Source: Micrococcales bacterium
GTDB lineage: Bacteria; Actinomycetota; Actinomycetes; S36-B12; UBA10799
DNA: 64,000 nucleotides
NCBI GenBank assembly: GCA_016703125.1
Contig: JADJCR010000005.1
Coordinates: 186,001-250,000 of the forward strand
Direction: 5' to 3'
In this document: positions 55,065 through 64,000 of the stretch, one piece after another
Position numbering within the stretch: the stretch's first letter is position 1
Layout of the letters: each line of letters begins with the position of its first letter
Program-made: the position numbers and the translations under genes
Notes under the pieces: model-generated
Seen by the model: the letters and a program-made list of their open reading frames with translations, nothing else
The model's database searches: none
What the model was told of the DNA's origin: nothing

Positions 55065-55428
55065 CAGAAATCCTTTCTCAAGTCGGAGTATCCATCTCAG
55101 GTTCAGGTCGAACCCGACATGGCAGCGCAGAGCACGGCAGAGCACACACTGCGCTGTGTTGTCCGGTCCTCGCAGACCGGCTGGGGGAAGTAGCCGCATC
55201 GATCGCCATCAACCTCAACTTGAGGTTCACAAACCCCCTGATGCGGGCTCTGCACAGGAGACTAGTACGAGGAATGGCCCGCGCAAGCACTTGTGGGAAA
55301 GTGGCGGAGACTTTTTCGCCAGATGTCGGAAAACGGGCGCAATATCGGCATATTTCTAAGGCTGAATGTGAGGTTGAGACTACCGGAGGGGACGTTGGTG
55401 GCCAGGTTCCGTGCGACACAATGAGCCC
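55065..55428. promoter_or_regulatory. Divergent promoter region of ftsZ and the multicopper oxidase
   Basis: About 364 nt without a gene, AT-richer than its surroundings in 55290-55375. It must carry the ftsZ promoter (minus strand) and the oxidase promoter (plus strand). The clearest element is the perfect palindrome AACCTCAA-C-TTGAGGTT at 55211-55227. Related GAGGTT half-sites occur near 55369-55377. No unambiguous -35/-10 pair could be assigned. Confidence 0.6.
55211..55227. promoter_or_regulatory. Perfect palindrome between ftsZ and the multicopper oxidase
   Basis: AACCTCAACTTGAGGTT has 8-bp arms and a 1-nt centre. It resembles MerR-family operators of the CCTCAA...TTGAGG type, though with a shorter spacer. 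It is about 147 nt before ftsZ and about 200 nt before the oxidase start. Confidence 0.5.
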
Positions 55429-56917
55429 ATGGTGCGGGCCGGGAGTGTTGGACTGGCCGCTCTGCTGCTGCTCCCGCTGACCCAGGCATGCACGCCTCCT
55501 GGCGAACGTGGTGGTGCCGGCGTCAAGGACTACCCCGCGGTGACGCCACTGCCCATCCCGCCGCTGGCGCAGGCCTCGCATCGCAACGGGCGCACCGTCG
55601 TCCCCCTGCGGATCCGCACCGGACGCACCGACTTCGGACAACCGGGGGGACTCGCCGACACCTTTGGCATCAATGGCAGCTACCTGGGTCCGACCATCCG
55701 CCTGCACCGCGGTGAGCGGGTGCGTGCGGTCGTGCGCAACTCGCTGGGTGAGATGACCACTCTGCACTGGCACGGGCTACACGTGCCGGCCAAGTCCGAC
55801 GGCGGGCCTCACTCCATGATCGATCCGGGCCGGACATGGCAGCCGGAATGGACCGTGCGACAACCCGCAGCGACTCTCTGGTACCACTCCCATCCCCACG
55901 GGCAGACCGCCCAACAGGTGTACCGAGGTGTGGCGGGGATGCTCATCCTGGATGACCCTGGTGCCGCAGATGCCGGCCTGCCCGGCGAGTACGGCGTGGA
56001 CGACGTGCCGTTGATCGTGCAGGACAAGAGTTTCACGGCGGACGGACAACTCATCGTCGATCCGGAACCGGCGCAGGGGCCCTCCACCGGATTCCTCGGT
56101 GACACCATCGTCACCAACGGCAAGATCGGCACCTACCTCCCGGTGACCACTGAGGCGATCCGGCTGCGACTGCTCAACGCCTCGAACGCCCGCGCCTACG
56201 CCTTCGGCTTCAACGACGACCGAACGTTCGACATCGTGGCCTCTGATGGTGGCCTCCTCGCGGGACCAGTTCCAGCGCAGCGCGTCCAGCTCTCCCCCGG
56301 CGAACGGGCCGAGATCGTGGTCCGCATGCGGCCCGCAGAGACGGTGCAGCTGAACAGCACGCCGCCCGACCTCGGCACGGGCGCAGATGCCCGCTACAGC
56401 GGCGGGACGTTCACCGTCACGGAGCTGAGGGCGGCGGCCACGCTGCGGCCCTCCCCCGCGCCGGCCCCGCAGCTGACCGCCCTCCCGCCGCCAGATCCCA
56501 CGACCGCCCAGACCACCCGCTCTTTCCGGATCCAGGGCCGGGCGATCAATGGCCGGCCCATGCAGATGGCACGCATCGACCTGGCAGTGCCTGTGGACAC
56601 CCCGGAGATCTGGGAGGTCACCAACCAGGACCGGCAGCCGCACAACTTCCACGTGCACAACGTGCAGTTCCGGATCCTGTCGCGGGACGCGGATCCGCCC
56701 CCGCCGGAGTTGGCGGGTTACAAGGACACCATGTACGTGGCGCCCCAGTCGACCGTGCGGATCCTCGTGCGGTTCACCGACTACGCCGACCCGGGAATGG
56801 CCGTACATGTTCCACTGCCACCTGCTGCTGCACGAGGACATGGGCGTGATGGGGCAGTTCGTGGTGGTGAAGCCGGGCCAGAGCGCGGGACACCCCCCGC
56901 ACGGCATGGCCATGTGA
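55429..56917 (+). CDS. Exported multicopper oxidase (laccase-type), with an apparent 1-nt insertion
   Basis: A three-domain copper oxidase of about 495 residues. The N terminus is a hydrophobic signal ending LLLPLTQAC, a near-lipobox, so a lipoprotein is likely. All four copper-ligand segments are seen: HWHGLHV at about 113, WYHSHPHGQ at about 151, HNFHVHNVQF at 405 and HCHLLLHEDMGVMG near the end, so type 1 and trinuclear sites should be complete. The last segment is in another frame. One extra G at 56799-56800 separates DYADPGM from PYMFHCHLLLHEDM. GTG 55411 is an alternative start. It lies in reverse orientation between ftsZ and ftsQ, ending 2 nt before the ftsQ stop. Copper detoxification is the usual role. 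E. coli FtsP shares the fold but lacks copper ligands. Confidence 0.87.
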
Positions 56918-56919
56918 CC

Positions 56920-57783
56920 TCAGTCGGCCACGACCCCCCCGGGGGTCTCCGCAGCTGCGACGCTCGGCGTGGGGGTCGGGGTGGGAGTGTCCAGCCCCGC
57001 TTCCGGGGAGGCGGCCGGTGTGGGCGCGACCGACCCCTGCGGGCTGGCCGACGGCGACGGAGTCGCCGGGATCGGCGGGCCGTCGGCCGTGGTGGGGGTG
57101 TCCGGGTTGGACACGTCGTACCAGCCGGAATCGGTGCCCAGCAGCACCGACAACACCGCGGACTTGTAGTCGGAATCCGCCGCTGAGCCCCAACTCACCA
57201 CGGCCTGCGACTTGCGCAGTTGCAGCATCAGGCTGTTCGGTGACTCCGCGGAGATCGAGGCGACGCGGGCACGCACCTGCTGCGACATCCCGGCCAGCGC
57301 CTGCAGCATGGCCGTGTTCGCGGCCTCGTCCGGGGAACGTTCGACGGTGGGAAGGTCCTTGGGCTTCTCGGATGCCACGGCGAACGCAGCACCGTTCTCG
57401 TCGAGTAGTTCCCACCCATCTGCGGCCTTCTGCATTGCCACCGCGGTGCGTTCGGACACCGTGATGACAACGGTCCGTGGCCACTGCCGGTGCACGTCCA
57501 CCGACGCCACCTGCGGGAGATCCGAGAGCCGCGCGGTGGCCGCGCGCACGTCCACGCGCATCATGGGGGTTCCCTTGGGAATGCCTGCCACGCTCACCAG
57601 TTGCCCAGGATCCATGGAGGTAGTACCTTCCACTTTCACTGCAGACACGCCCATGGCACCGGTCCAGCCCGCCGCATAGACCGCTGCCCCGCCTGCGACC
57701 AGCACCGCAGCCCCGGCGACAACCCACTTGCGACGCGATGCCGGCGCCCCGGTGTGCTCCTGCTTGGGCTCGGTGATGGTCAC
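56920..57783 (-). CDS. ftsQ: Cell division protein FtsQ with a Pro/Thr-rich C-terminal tail
   Basis: A bitopic divisome protein of 287 residues. A short cytoplasmic N terminus is followed by one membrane helix at about 20-40 (WVVAGAAVLVAGGAAVYAA), the POTRA domain (VSAVKVEGTTSMDPGQLVSVAGIPKGTPMM, in parts) and the FtsQ domain (VDVHRQWPRTVVITVSER, GWELLDENGAAF). From about residue 228 the chain is a low-complexity tail rich in Pro, Thr, Ser and Ala, about 60 residues, which is unusual. ATG 57783 overlaps the murC stop by 4 nt. It is the last gene of the murC-murG-ftsW-murD-mraY run. Confidence 0.92.
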   Translation of the reverse strand: MTITEPKQEHTGAPASRRKWVVAGAAVLVAGGAAVYAAGWTGAMGVSAVKVEGTTSMDPGQLVSVAGIPKGTPMMRVDVRAATARLSDLPQVASVDVHRQWPRTVVITVSERTAVAMQKAADGWELLDENGAAFAVASEKPKDLPTVERSPDEAANTAMLQALAGMSQQVRARVASISAESPNSLMLQLRKSQAVVSWGSAADSDYKSAVLSVLLGTDSGWYDVSNPDTPTTADGPPIPATPSPSASPQGSVAPTPAASPEAGLDTPTPTPTPSVAAAETPGGVVAD

Positions 57784-59201
57784 GGTCCCACCTCGTCCAG
57801 AGTGCGTGCCAGCAGGTCGAGCACCTCGGGGATCAGCAGGCTGATGTCCCCGGCCCCCAGCGTCATGATCATGTCGCCGGAGTGCGCATCTGCGACCAGA
57901 CGGGCAGCCACCGCCGACCAGGAGGGCTCGAACACGACCTGCTCGGCGGGCAAGGGGACCGCATCGGCCATGCCCTGACCGCTGGCTCCGGGGATCGGCT
58001 CCTCGCCCGGCGCGAAGACCTCCAGGACGACGACGAAATCGGCCAGGCCGAGGGCGGCGCCGAACTCGTCGAGGTACATGGCCGTCCGGTAGTAGTGATG
58101 GGCCTGGAACGCCACGCGGATGCGCCCGGCCCCCACGACTGCGCGCGCAGCGCGCAACGTGGCCGCGATCTCCGTCGGATGGTGCGCATAGTCGTCGAAC
58201 ACCCGCACCCCGGCCACCTCACCGCGGAACTCGAAACGCCGCCGCGTGCCGACGAACTGCTCCACCCCGGCCGCCACCTCCTGCGGGGGCAGGCCCAGAC
58301 CCACGGCCGCGACCACTGCGGCGGTGGCGTTGAGCACGTTGTGCAGGCCGGCGACCCCGATGCGGCAGGTGACGTCGCCGAGTGACGGTCCCTGCACCCG
58401 GAAGACCGACCCGTCTGGCGTCAGATCCTCGACGTGGATGCGGTAGTCGCTGTCCTCGGCCACCCCGTAGGTGCGCACATCCACGCCAGCAGCCCTGGCG
58501 GCAAGAGCCAGTGCGGCGGACCCCGGGTCGTCCTGACAGACGACCAGGTAGCCGCCACGACCGCCGATCGCCGTGGCGAAGTCGTGGAACCCGGCGGTCA
58601 TGGCCTCCGCGGTCCCCCAGTAATTGAGGTGGTCGGGTTCGACGTTGGTCACGATCCCCACCCGGGCATCGAGGCGCAGGAACGACCCGTCGCTCTCGTC
58701 GGCCTCGACCACGAAGGCCTCACCGGTACCCAGGTGCGCGTTGGCTCCGGAGTCGTTGAGTTCGCTGCCGATGGCGAAGGAGGGATCCTGGCCACAGGCC
58801 TGCAGGATGACCGTGAGGATGGATGTCGTCGTCGTCTTACCGTGGGTGCCTGCAACGGCAAGGACGGTCCGGCCGGTCATGGTCATGGCCAGCGCCACGG
58901 ACCTGTGCAGCACGGGGATACCGCGCTCGCGGGCCGCGCGCAGTTCGACGTTGGACTCCCCGATCGCGGTGGACACGACCACGGCACCGACCTCGCCGAC
59001 GTTCGCGGGGTCGTGCCCGACCGTGCACTGCGCGCCCAGCGCCCGCAGGGCGTCCAGGCGCCGGGAGTCCTTCGCGTCGGACCCGCTGACCCGCACGCCG
59101 CGGGCCAGCAGCAGCCTGGCCAGTGCACTCATCCCGGCGCCACCGATGCCCAGGATGTGCACCGACTCGGGGATCTCGGTCACCTCACGTTGCTCGTTCA
59201 C
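57780..59201 (-). CDS. murC: UDP-N-acetylmuramate-L-alanine ligase
   Basis: Adds L-alanine to UDP-MurNAc in cytoplasmic peptidoglycan precursor synthesis. The 473-residue Mur ligase has the N-terminal nucleotide-binding HILGIGGAGMSALARLL, the ATP loop AGTHGKTTTTSIL, VVEADESDGSFL, NVEPDHLNYWG and the C-terminal FDDYAHHPTEIAATL. All expected catalytic segments are intact. It overlaps murG upstream and ftsQ downstream by 4 nt each. Confidence 0.97.
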   Translation of the reverse strand: MNEQREVTEIPESVHILGIGGAGMSALARLLLARGVRVSGSDAKDSRRLDALRALGAQCTVGHDPANVGEVGAVVVSTAIGESNVELRAARERGIPVLHRSVALAMTMTGRTVLAVAGTHGKTTTTSILTVILQACGQDPSFAIGSELNDSGANAHLGTGEAFVVEADESDGSFLRLDARVGIVTNVEPDHLNYWGTAEAMTAGFHDFATAIGGRGGYLVVCQDDPGSAALALAARAAGVDVRTYGVAEDSDYRIHVEDLTPDGSVFRVQGPSLGDVTCRIGVAGLHNVLNATAAVVAAVGLGLPPQEVAAGVEQFVGTRRRFEFRGEVAGVRVFDDYAHHPTEIAATLRAARAVVGAGRIRVAFQAHHYYRTAMYLDEFGAALGLADFVVVLEVFAPGEEPIPGASGQGMADAVPLPAEQVVFEPSWSAVAARLVADAHSGDMIMTLGAGDISLLIPEVLDLLARTLDEVGP

Positions 59202-60292
59202 GTCTCACCCTTCGCGGCCGCCGCGAACACCATGTCCGCGAGTCGGGCCGCCGCATCCCGCACGCCCTGACGGGCTGCGTTCTGCGACATCTCATCCAGT
59301 CTGCCTGGCGAGGTGACGACCGGGAGCACAGCCCTGGCCAGCGTGTCGCCGTCCAGCGCAGCATCGTCGATCAACAGGCCCCCGTCGGCGGCCACGACCG
59401 GCGCCGCGTTGAACCGCTGCTCACCGTTGCCGATGGGCAGCGGAACGTACAACGCGGGCAGTCCGACAGCTGCCAGTTCCGCACACGTCATGGCGCCGGC
59501 CCGGCATACGGCCATGTCCGCGGCCGCGTACGCGTCGTCCATGCCGTCGATGTAATCCACGGCGTGGTAACCGGGAAGATCGGCGACGCCGGCCACCTGA
59601 TCGCCGTTCCTCGCGCCGAAGGCGTGCAGGACCTGCACCCCCGCCCGTGTCAACGCCGGCGCCGCGGCAACGGCGGCGGCGTTCAGCGAACGGGCACCCT
59701 GTGATCCACCGAAGACCAGCAGGCAAGCGCGGTCGGGGTCCAGACCCCACCGGGCACGCGCAGCGGATCGGCGTGCAGCCCGGTCCAGGTGGGCGATGCT
59801 CTCGCGCAATGGGATGCCGATACGGACCGCGCCGGGGAGGCTGCCGGAGGTCGCCTCGGCGACGAACGGGGTGAAGCGCCGCCCGATCCGGTTGGCGAGC
59901 CCGGCTTTCGCGTTGGCCTCATGGACCACGATCGGTACCCGGCCGCGAGCCGCCAGGTACGCCGGCAGCGCCACGAACCCCCCGAATCCCACGACGACCT
60001 CGGCCCGTCGATCGGCGAGCACCTCCCGGCACCTGTCGACGGCGGTGCGCAACCGACCCGGCAGTGTGAGCAGGTCCGCAGACGGTCGCCGCGGCAGGGG
60101 CACCCGGGGAATCAGGTCGAGTTCGTAACCGCGGGCGGGGACGAGCCGGGTCTCCAGCCCCTCGGCCGTGCCCAGCGCCGTGACAACCGCATCGGGATCG
60201 GCGCGACGTACGGCGTCCGCGAGGTTCAAGGCGGGCTCGACGTGCCCGGCCGTTCCTCCGCCGGCCACCACCACCCGCAGTCCGCGGCTCAG
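59198..60292 (-). CDS. murG: UDP-GlcNAc transferase MurG (lipid II synthesis)
   Basis: Peripheral membrane glycosyltransferase joining GlcNAc to lipid I. The start region reads LRVVVAGGGTAGHVEPALNLADAV. VVHEANAKAGLANRI, VFGGSQGARSLNAA and CRAGAMTCAELAAVGLPALYVPLP follow, with the GT28 donor site complete. Start choice is uncertain. CTG 60292 overlaps the ftsW stop (CTGA) and has AGGGGG 5 nt upstream, while GTG 60274 lies one codon after the CTG of LRVVV. The family usually begins right at this beta strand, so either gives a normal protein of about 358-364 residues. Confidence 0.93.
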   Translation of the reverse strand: MSRGLRVVVAGGGTAGHVEPALNLADAVRRADPDAVVTALGTAEGLETRLVPARGYELDLIPRVPLPRRPSADLLTLPGRLRTAVDRCREVLADRRAEVVVGFGGFVALPAYLAARGRVPIVVHEANAKAGLANRIGRRFTPFVAEATSGSLPGAVRIGIPLRESIAHLDRAARRSAARARWGLDPDRACLLVFGGSQGARSLNAAAVAAAPALTRAGVQVLHAFGARNGDQVAGVADLPGYHAVDYIDGMDDAYAAADMAVCRAGAMTCAELAAVGLPALYVPLPIGNGEQRFNAAPVVAADGGLLIDDAALDGDTLARAVLPVVTSPGRLDEMSQNAARQGVRDAAARLADMVFAAAAKGET

Positions 60293-61562
60293 TGGTGCCC
60301 CCTGCGCCGCAGGAGCCGTGTCCGGGAGTCCCCGCGTCGTGACTGCAGCGCCGTGGCCGCCTGCGGTTCCGCACGGGCGAAGGCCAGCAACACACCGATG
60401 GCACACAGACACATCAGCAGCGACGACCCACCGTAGGAGACCATCGGCAACGGCAGGCCGGTGACGGGAAGCAGACCGAGCACCGCGCCGATGTTGATCA
60501 GTGCCTGGCCCACGATCCACGCCAGGATCCCGCCGGTCGCGAGTCGGACGAACAGATCGTCGGAGGAGCGAGCGACCCGGACGGCCACGATGGCGATGAT
60601 CGCGAACATCAGCAGGACGCTGATGCTGCCGATGAGACCGAGTTCCTCGCCGATGACCGCGAAGATGAAGTCGGTGTGCGCCTCGGGCAGCCCGCCCCAC
60701 TTCTCACGGCTGGCTCCGAGCCCGGTCCCGAACAGCCCGCCAGTGGACAGCCCGTACTGCCCGTGGATCACCTGGTAGCCCGCACCGCTCGGATCCGAGG
60801 CAGGATCCAGCCAGGTCCGGAACCGCTGCATGCGGTAGGCCACCGTGACCGAGGCCAGTCCGACCAGCAGCACCAGCGCGCCGAACGCCGCCCCGAACAC
60901 CCGCGCCGGGGCACCGACGATGAACAACAGGCTGGCCAGGATCGGGAACATGACAATGGTGGTGCCCAGATCGCCCTCGGCGACGATCAGCACCACGATC
61001 AGGCCCCACACGGGCAGCAGCGGAACGAGCAGATGCCGCCACTCGTGGATCACCTTCTGCTTGCGCGCGAGGAGGTCGGCACCCCAGATGATGACGGCGA
61101 GTTTGGCCAATTCGCTGGGCTGGAACTGGAACGGTCCGCCGAAGGAGATCCAGTTGCGCTGACCGAAGACCGACACCCCGATGCCCGGCACGAAGACCAA
61201 GAGAGGCCCACCACAGCCGCGATCATGAGGAAGGGCGCGGCCCTCCGGATCCCGGTCACCGATGCCCGGGAGATGAGCACCATCGACGCCAGGCCGGCAC
61301 CGGCGAACATGAGTTGTTTCTGGGTGACCGTGAGGCCCACACCCTCGCCGGCGGCATACGTGACCACGTTGCTCGCCGAGAACACCATGACGATCCCGAG
61401 CACGAGCAGCAGCATGGTGGTGCTCAGCAGTAGCGCGTAGTTGGCCAGCGGATGGTTCCACCAGCGCCGAAGCGTCTCCCCGCCTGGGATCACATGCCAG
61501 GCCCCCGCCGACTGATCGGGGGGCCGTCGGCGCGTGGTCGCGGTGTGGTTGGTGGTGGGCAT
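60289..61562 (-). CDS. ftsW: Peptidoglycan glycosyltransferase FtsW, with an apparent 1-nt deletion
   Basis: A SEDS-family septal glycan polymerase, about 424 residues when corrected, with ten membrane helices. From ATG 61562 the N-terminal part has NYALLLSTTMLLLVLGIVMVF and QKQLMFAGAGLASMVLI. After MIAAVVGL the frame changes at about 61200-61206, where one base seems missing, and continues VFVPGIGVSVFGQRNWISFGG, FQPSELAKLAVIIWGA, EGDLGTTIVMF and SYGGSSLLMCLCAIGVLLA. The SEDS aspartate region and the PSELAK motif are present. The start overlaps the murD stop (TGATG), and its stop overlaps murG. Confidence 0.93.
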
Positions 61563-62986
61563 CACGACTCCATGCCGGCCACGGCTGCTGCGAAGGCCCG
61601 CCCCCGCTGGGCGTAGTCGCTGAACATGTCCCATGATGCGCATCCCGGCGCCAGCAGAACCGTGTCCCCCGGTCGGGCCAGCCCCGCGGCCCGTCGCACC
61701 ACTTCCTGCATTGCACCAGTGTCCGTGGCCCCGACCTCTTCCACCGGCACATCCGGTGCGTGTCGCCGCAGTGCCTCGCGGATCCGGTCCCGGTCGGCCC
61801 CGAGCAGCACGACAGCCCGCAGACGGCCCGCGTGGCTGATCACCAGGTCATCGAATGTCTGCCCCTTGGCCAGCCCACCGGCGATCCACACGACCGACTC
61901 GTAGGCCCGCAGGGACATGTCCGCGGCATGCGCGTTGGTCGCCTTCGAGTCGTCGATGTACAGCACCTCGTCGACCCGGCCGACCTCGGCGATGCGGTGC
62001 GCGGCCGGCTCGAAACGGCGCAGACCGTCGCGCACGTGTCGGGGATCAATGCCGAAGGACCGGGCCAGTGCGGCAGCCGCGAGGGCGTTGGCGATCTGAT
62101 GCGGAACCGGTGGCTGGACATCGCCGGTAGTGGCCAGTTCCAGCGCGTGGCTCGCGCGCTCCTGCAGGAAGGCGCGGTCGGCGAGGAGGTTGTCGACCAC
62201 CCCCACCTCCGATCGGTCCGGAATACCGAGGGTGAAGCCGATCGCGCGGCAGCCCTCGACGACCTCGGCCTGCTCGACCATGCGGATCGTCGCCTCGTCC
62301 TGCGCGTTGTACACGCAGGACACCTGGGTGCGCTCGTAGACCCGGGCCTTCGCGTTGCGGTAGTCCTCGAAGGAGCCGAAGAAGTCGACATGATCCTCGG
62401 CGAGGTTCAAGCAGGCCGCGGAGTGTGGGGACACGGTGTGCACGAAAGGCAACTGGGGGGCACCCACTTCCACGGCCAGCACGTCGAAGGGTTCCGGGTC
62501 CAGCACCGCGGAGACCAGGCTCACGCCGATGTTGCCGACGGCGTCGGTACGCAGCCCGGCGGCGCGCAACATCGAGGCCAGCATCAGCGTGGTCGTGGTC
62601 TTGCCGTTGGTGCCGGTGACGAACAACCAGGGCGCCCCGTCCGGGTCGCGCAGCCGCCACGCCAGTTCCAGTTCACCCCAGACCGGCATGCCCGCGGCCA
62701 GCGCCGCAGTGGTGATCGCAGCCGACGGCGGCAGGCCCGGCGACACCACCAGCAGGTCCGCGTCGGGCAGCGAAGAGCCATACCCGAGTCGGACCGTGGC
62801 ACCGAGCACGTCGAGGATCTGTGCCTTGTTCTGCTGGTCCGGGCCGTCTTTGTCATCGACCACCGTCACATGCGCGCCGCGCTGCAGCAGCCCGTCAGCA
62901 CAGGCGAACCCGGCGATCCCCAGCCCGGCGACCACCACCTGCAGCCCGGACCAGTCCGCACGTCCCGGCGGGGGGAGATCCGTCAC
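61562..62986 (-). CDS. murD: UDP-N-acetylmuramoylalanine-D-glutamate ligase
   Basis: Adds D-glutamate to UDP-MurNAc-L-Ala. The 474-residue Mur ligase has VVVAGLGIAGFACADGLL, SPGLPPSAAITTAAL, the ATP loop TGTNGKTTTTLMLASML, NLAEDHVDFFGSFEDYRNAKAR, HRIAEVGRVDEVLYIDDSKATN and the C-terminal LLAPGCASWDMFSDYAQRG. GTG 62986 overlaps the mraY stop as GTGA, which decides the start against the longer upstream frame. It overlaps ftsW by 1 nt. Confidence 0.96.
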   Translation of the reverse strand: MTDLPPPGRADWSGLQVVVAGLGIAGFACADGLLQRGAHVTVVDDKDGPDQQNKAQILDVLGATVRLGYGSSLPDADLLVVSPGLPPSAAITTAALAAGMPVWGELELAWRLRDPDGAPWLFVTGTNGKTTTTLMLASMLRAAGLRTDAVGNIGVSLVSAVLDPEPFDVLAVEVGAPQLPFVHTVSPHSAACLNLAEDHVDFFGSFEDYRNAKARVYERTQVSCVYNAQDEATIRMVEQAEVVEGCRAIGFTLGIPDRSEVGVVDNLLADRAFLQERASHALELATTGDVQPPVPHQIANALAAAALARSFGIDPRHVRDGLRRFEPAAHRIAEVGRVDEVLYIDDSKATNAHAADMSLRAYESVVWIAGGLAKGQTFDDLVISHAGRLRAVVLLGADRDRIREALRRHAPDVPVEEVGATDTGAMQEVVRRAAGLARPGDTVLLAPGCASWDMFSDYAQRGRAFAAAVAGMES

Positions 62987-64000
62987 AGCCGCACCCATTC
63001 CGCGTAGAACAACGACAGCGCCGCAGCCACGAACAGCGCCTGCACGATCCAGAACCTCACCACGATGGTCACCTCTCCCCACCCCTTCATCTCGAAGTGA
63101 TGGTGCAGCGGCGCCATGCGGAACATCCGCTTGCCGGTGAGTTTGTAACTGCCGACTTGGCCGATGACCGACAGCGCGACAATCACGAACAGCCCACCCA
63201 TCAGAGGCAGCAGCAGCTCGGTGCGGCTGAGAATGGCCAGCGCGGCGATGCCGCCGCCGAGCGCCAGCGAGCCGGTGTCGCCCATGAAGATCTGTGCCGG
63301 GGAGGCATTCCACCAGAGGAACCCCACGCACGCGCCGGCCATGGCCGCGGCCACGACCGCCAGGTCCAGCGGGTCGCGCACGTCGTAGCAGCGGACGAAG
63401 CGCCCGAAGGAGCAGTTCTGACCGTACTGCCACACCCCCAGCAGGGTGTAGGCCATGAAGGTGATCGCACTGGCCCCAGCGGCCAAACCGTCGAGGCCAT
63501 CGGTCAGGTTGACCGCATTGGTGGCGGCGGTGATGAGTAGCCAGACCCACAGCACCAGCAGGACTGTGGGCAGCACAATCGGGGTGTCGCGCACCAAGGA
63601 GACCGCGTTGGACGCCGGCGTTCGCCCGTACTCGTCGGGCCACAGGGTGGTGCCGTACGCGAACGTCAGCGCGACGACCGCCTGACCGATGAGCTTGGTG
63701 CGCGCCCGGATGCCGGTCGAGCGCTGCTTGAAGATCTTCAGGTAGTCGTCCGCGGCGCCCACCAGGCCGAGCCCGACGATGAGGTAGATGGCCAGCAACC
63801 CGGACGCCGATGGCAGTTGCCAGGCGTACAGATGGCTCACCGTGTACCCGACGAGCAGGGCGATGAGGATGGCCAGGCCACCCATGGACGGGGTGCCGCG
63901 CTTGCCCTCGTGCTCGGGGTACGGCACACCCTCGGTGGAGACCCGGATCGCCTGGGAGTAGCCGTGGCGCTGCAGGAATCGGATCAGCAGCGGCGTGCCG
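62983..64000 (-). CDS. mraY: Phospho-MurNAc-pentapeptide transferase MraY (cut by right edge)
   Basis: Integral membrane enzyme that makes lipid I. The window holds the C-terminal part, about 338 codons, and the frame continues to the edge as PLLIRFLQRHGYSQAIR. Visible motifs are KRGTPSMGGLAILI, GAADDYLKIFKQRSTGI, the catalytic NAVNLTDGLDGLAAG and the conserved histidine run APLHHHFEMKGWGE. The first loop reads STEGVPYPEHEGKRGTP, slightly longer than the usual EGP..H..K.GTP. About nine membrane helices remain. It starts the run mraY-murD-ftsW-murG-murC-ftsQ. Confidence 0.95.
   Translation of the reverse strand, partial: GTPLLIRFLQRHGYSQAIRVSTEGVPYPEHEGKRGTPSMGGLAILIALLVGYTVSHLYAWQLPSASGLLAIYLIVGLGLVGAADDYLKIFKQRSTGIRARTKLIGQAVVALTFAYGTTLWPDEYGRTPASNAVSLVRDTPIVLPTVLLVLWVWLLITAATNAVNLTDGLDGLAAGASAITFMAYTLLGVWQYGQNCSFGRFVRCYDVRDPLDLAVVAAAMAGACVGFLWWNASPAQIFMGDTGSLALGGGIAALAILSRTELLLPLMGGLFVIVALSVIGQVGSYKLTGKRMFRMAPLHHHFEMKGWGEVTIVVRFWIVQALFVAAALSLFYAEWVRL

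Noticed and set aside
55429..56917. Assignment of the oxidase as FtsP/SufI
   Set aside because: FtsP lacks the copper ligands, while all four ligand segments are intact here. A laccase-type oxidase is the safer call.
63890..64000. MraY first-loop variant as a novel insertion
   Set aside because: The loop differs only by a few residues and is close to the window edge, in a sequence with many indels, so it cannot be judged.

Overview
The window is a GC-rich actinobacterial chromosome segment. The evidence is a HrdB/SigA-type sigma factor with a Lys/Ala-rich N terminus, adenosylcobalamin-dependent ribonucleotide reductase (nrdRJ), the lexA / LysM protein / nrdR arrangement, a ClgR-type regulator behind cinA, DUF3046 next to recA, the eukaryote-like IleRS, ThyX and a SepF-YggT-FtsZ division cluster. 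It is mostly vertically inherited core genome. No rRNA, tRNA, CRISPR array or insertion sequence was recognised. Genus cannot be told from the sequence alone.

Layout. 1-10 kb is the accessory part: the N-terminal piece of a DUF222 (13E12-type) gene, a radical SAM-methyltransferase fusion, sigA, an HhH-GPD repair protein, a broken DUF4192 gene, a small orphan, a secreted heparinase II/III-like lyase facing a sulfotransferase, and an EamA permease. 10-24 kb is replication, repair and SOS: nrdJ-nrdR, a LysM protein divergent from lexA with three LexA boxes between them, a DinG-like helicase, hflX-dapF-miaA, miaB, recX-recA with its own LexA box, and DUF3046. 24.6-29 kb is one large Lhr helicase. 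29-38 kb, all on the minus strand, is clgR, cinA, pgsA, rimO, ftsK, rnj, dapA, thyX and a thioredoxin. 38-42 kb is hisD-hisC-hisB-hisH. 42-52 kb is ybaK, dnaE, rluD, lspA, DUF167, ileS and yggT. 52-64 kb is the division and cell-wall cluster sepF-yggS-pgeF-ftsZ / multicopper oxidase / ftsQ-murC-murG-ftsW-murD-mraY, running off the right edge.

How the genes work together. Many neighbours overlap by 4 nt (ATGA or GTGA), so translational coupling is likely in hflX-dapF-miaA, recX-recA, pgsA-rimO-ftsK, hisD-C-B-H, lspA-rluD, sepF-yggS-pgeF-ftsZ and ftsQ-murC-murG-ftsW-murD-mraY. LexA boxes tie lexA, the LysM protein and recA into one SOS circuit.

Two cautions and leads stand out. First, at least ten genes, including the essential sigA, ftsK and ftsW, and also recA, are interrupted by single-base or dinucleotide indels, often in G/C runs. 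That pattern fits uncorrected sequencing indels better than biology. Second, the most interesting biology is a multicopper oxidase lodged in reverse orientation between ftsZ and ftsQ, a TACCC-N5-GGGTA operator (copper/persulfide CsoR-type) directly in front of thioredoxin, the radical SAM-methyltransferase fusion, and a set of perfect inverted repeats upstream of lspA.
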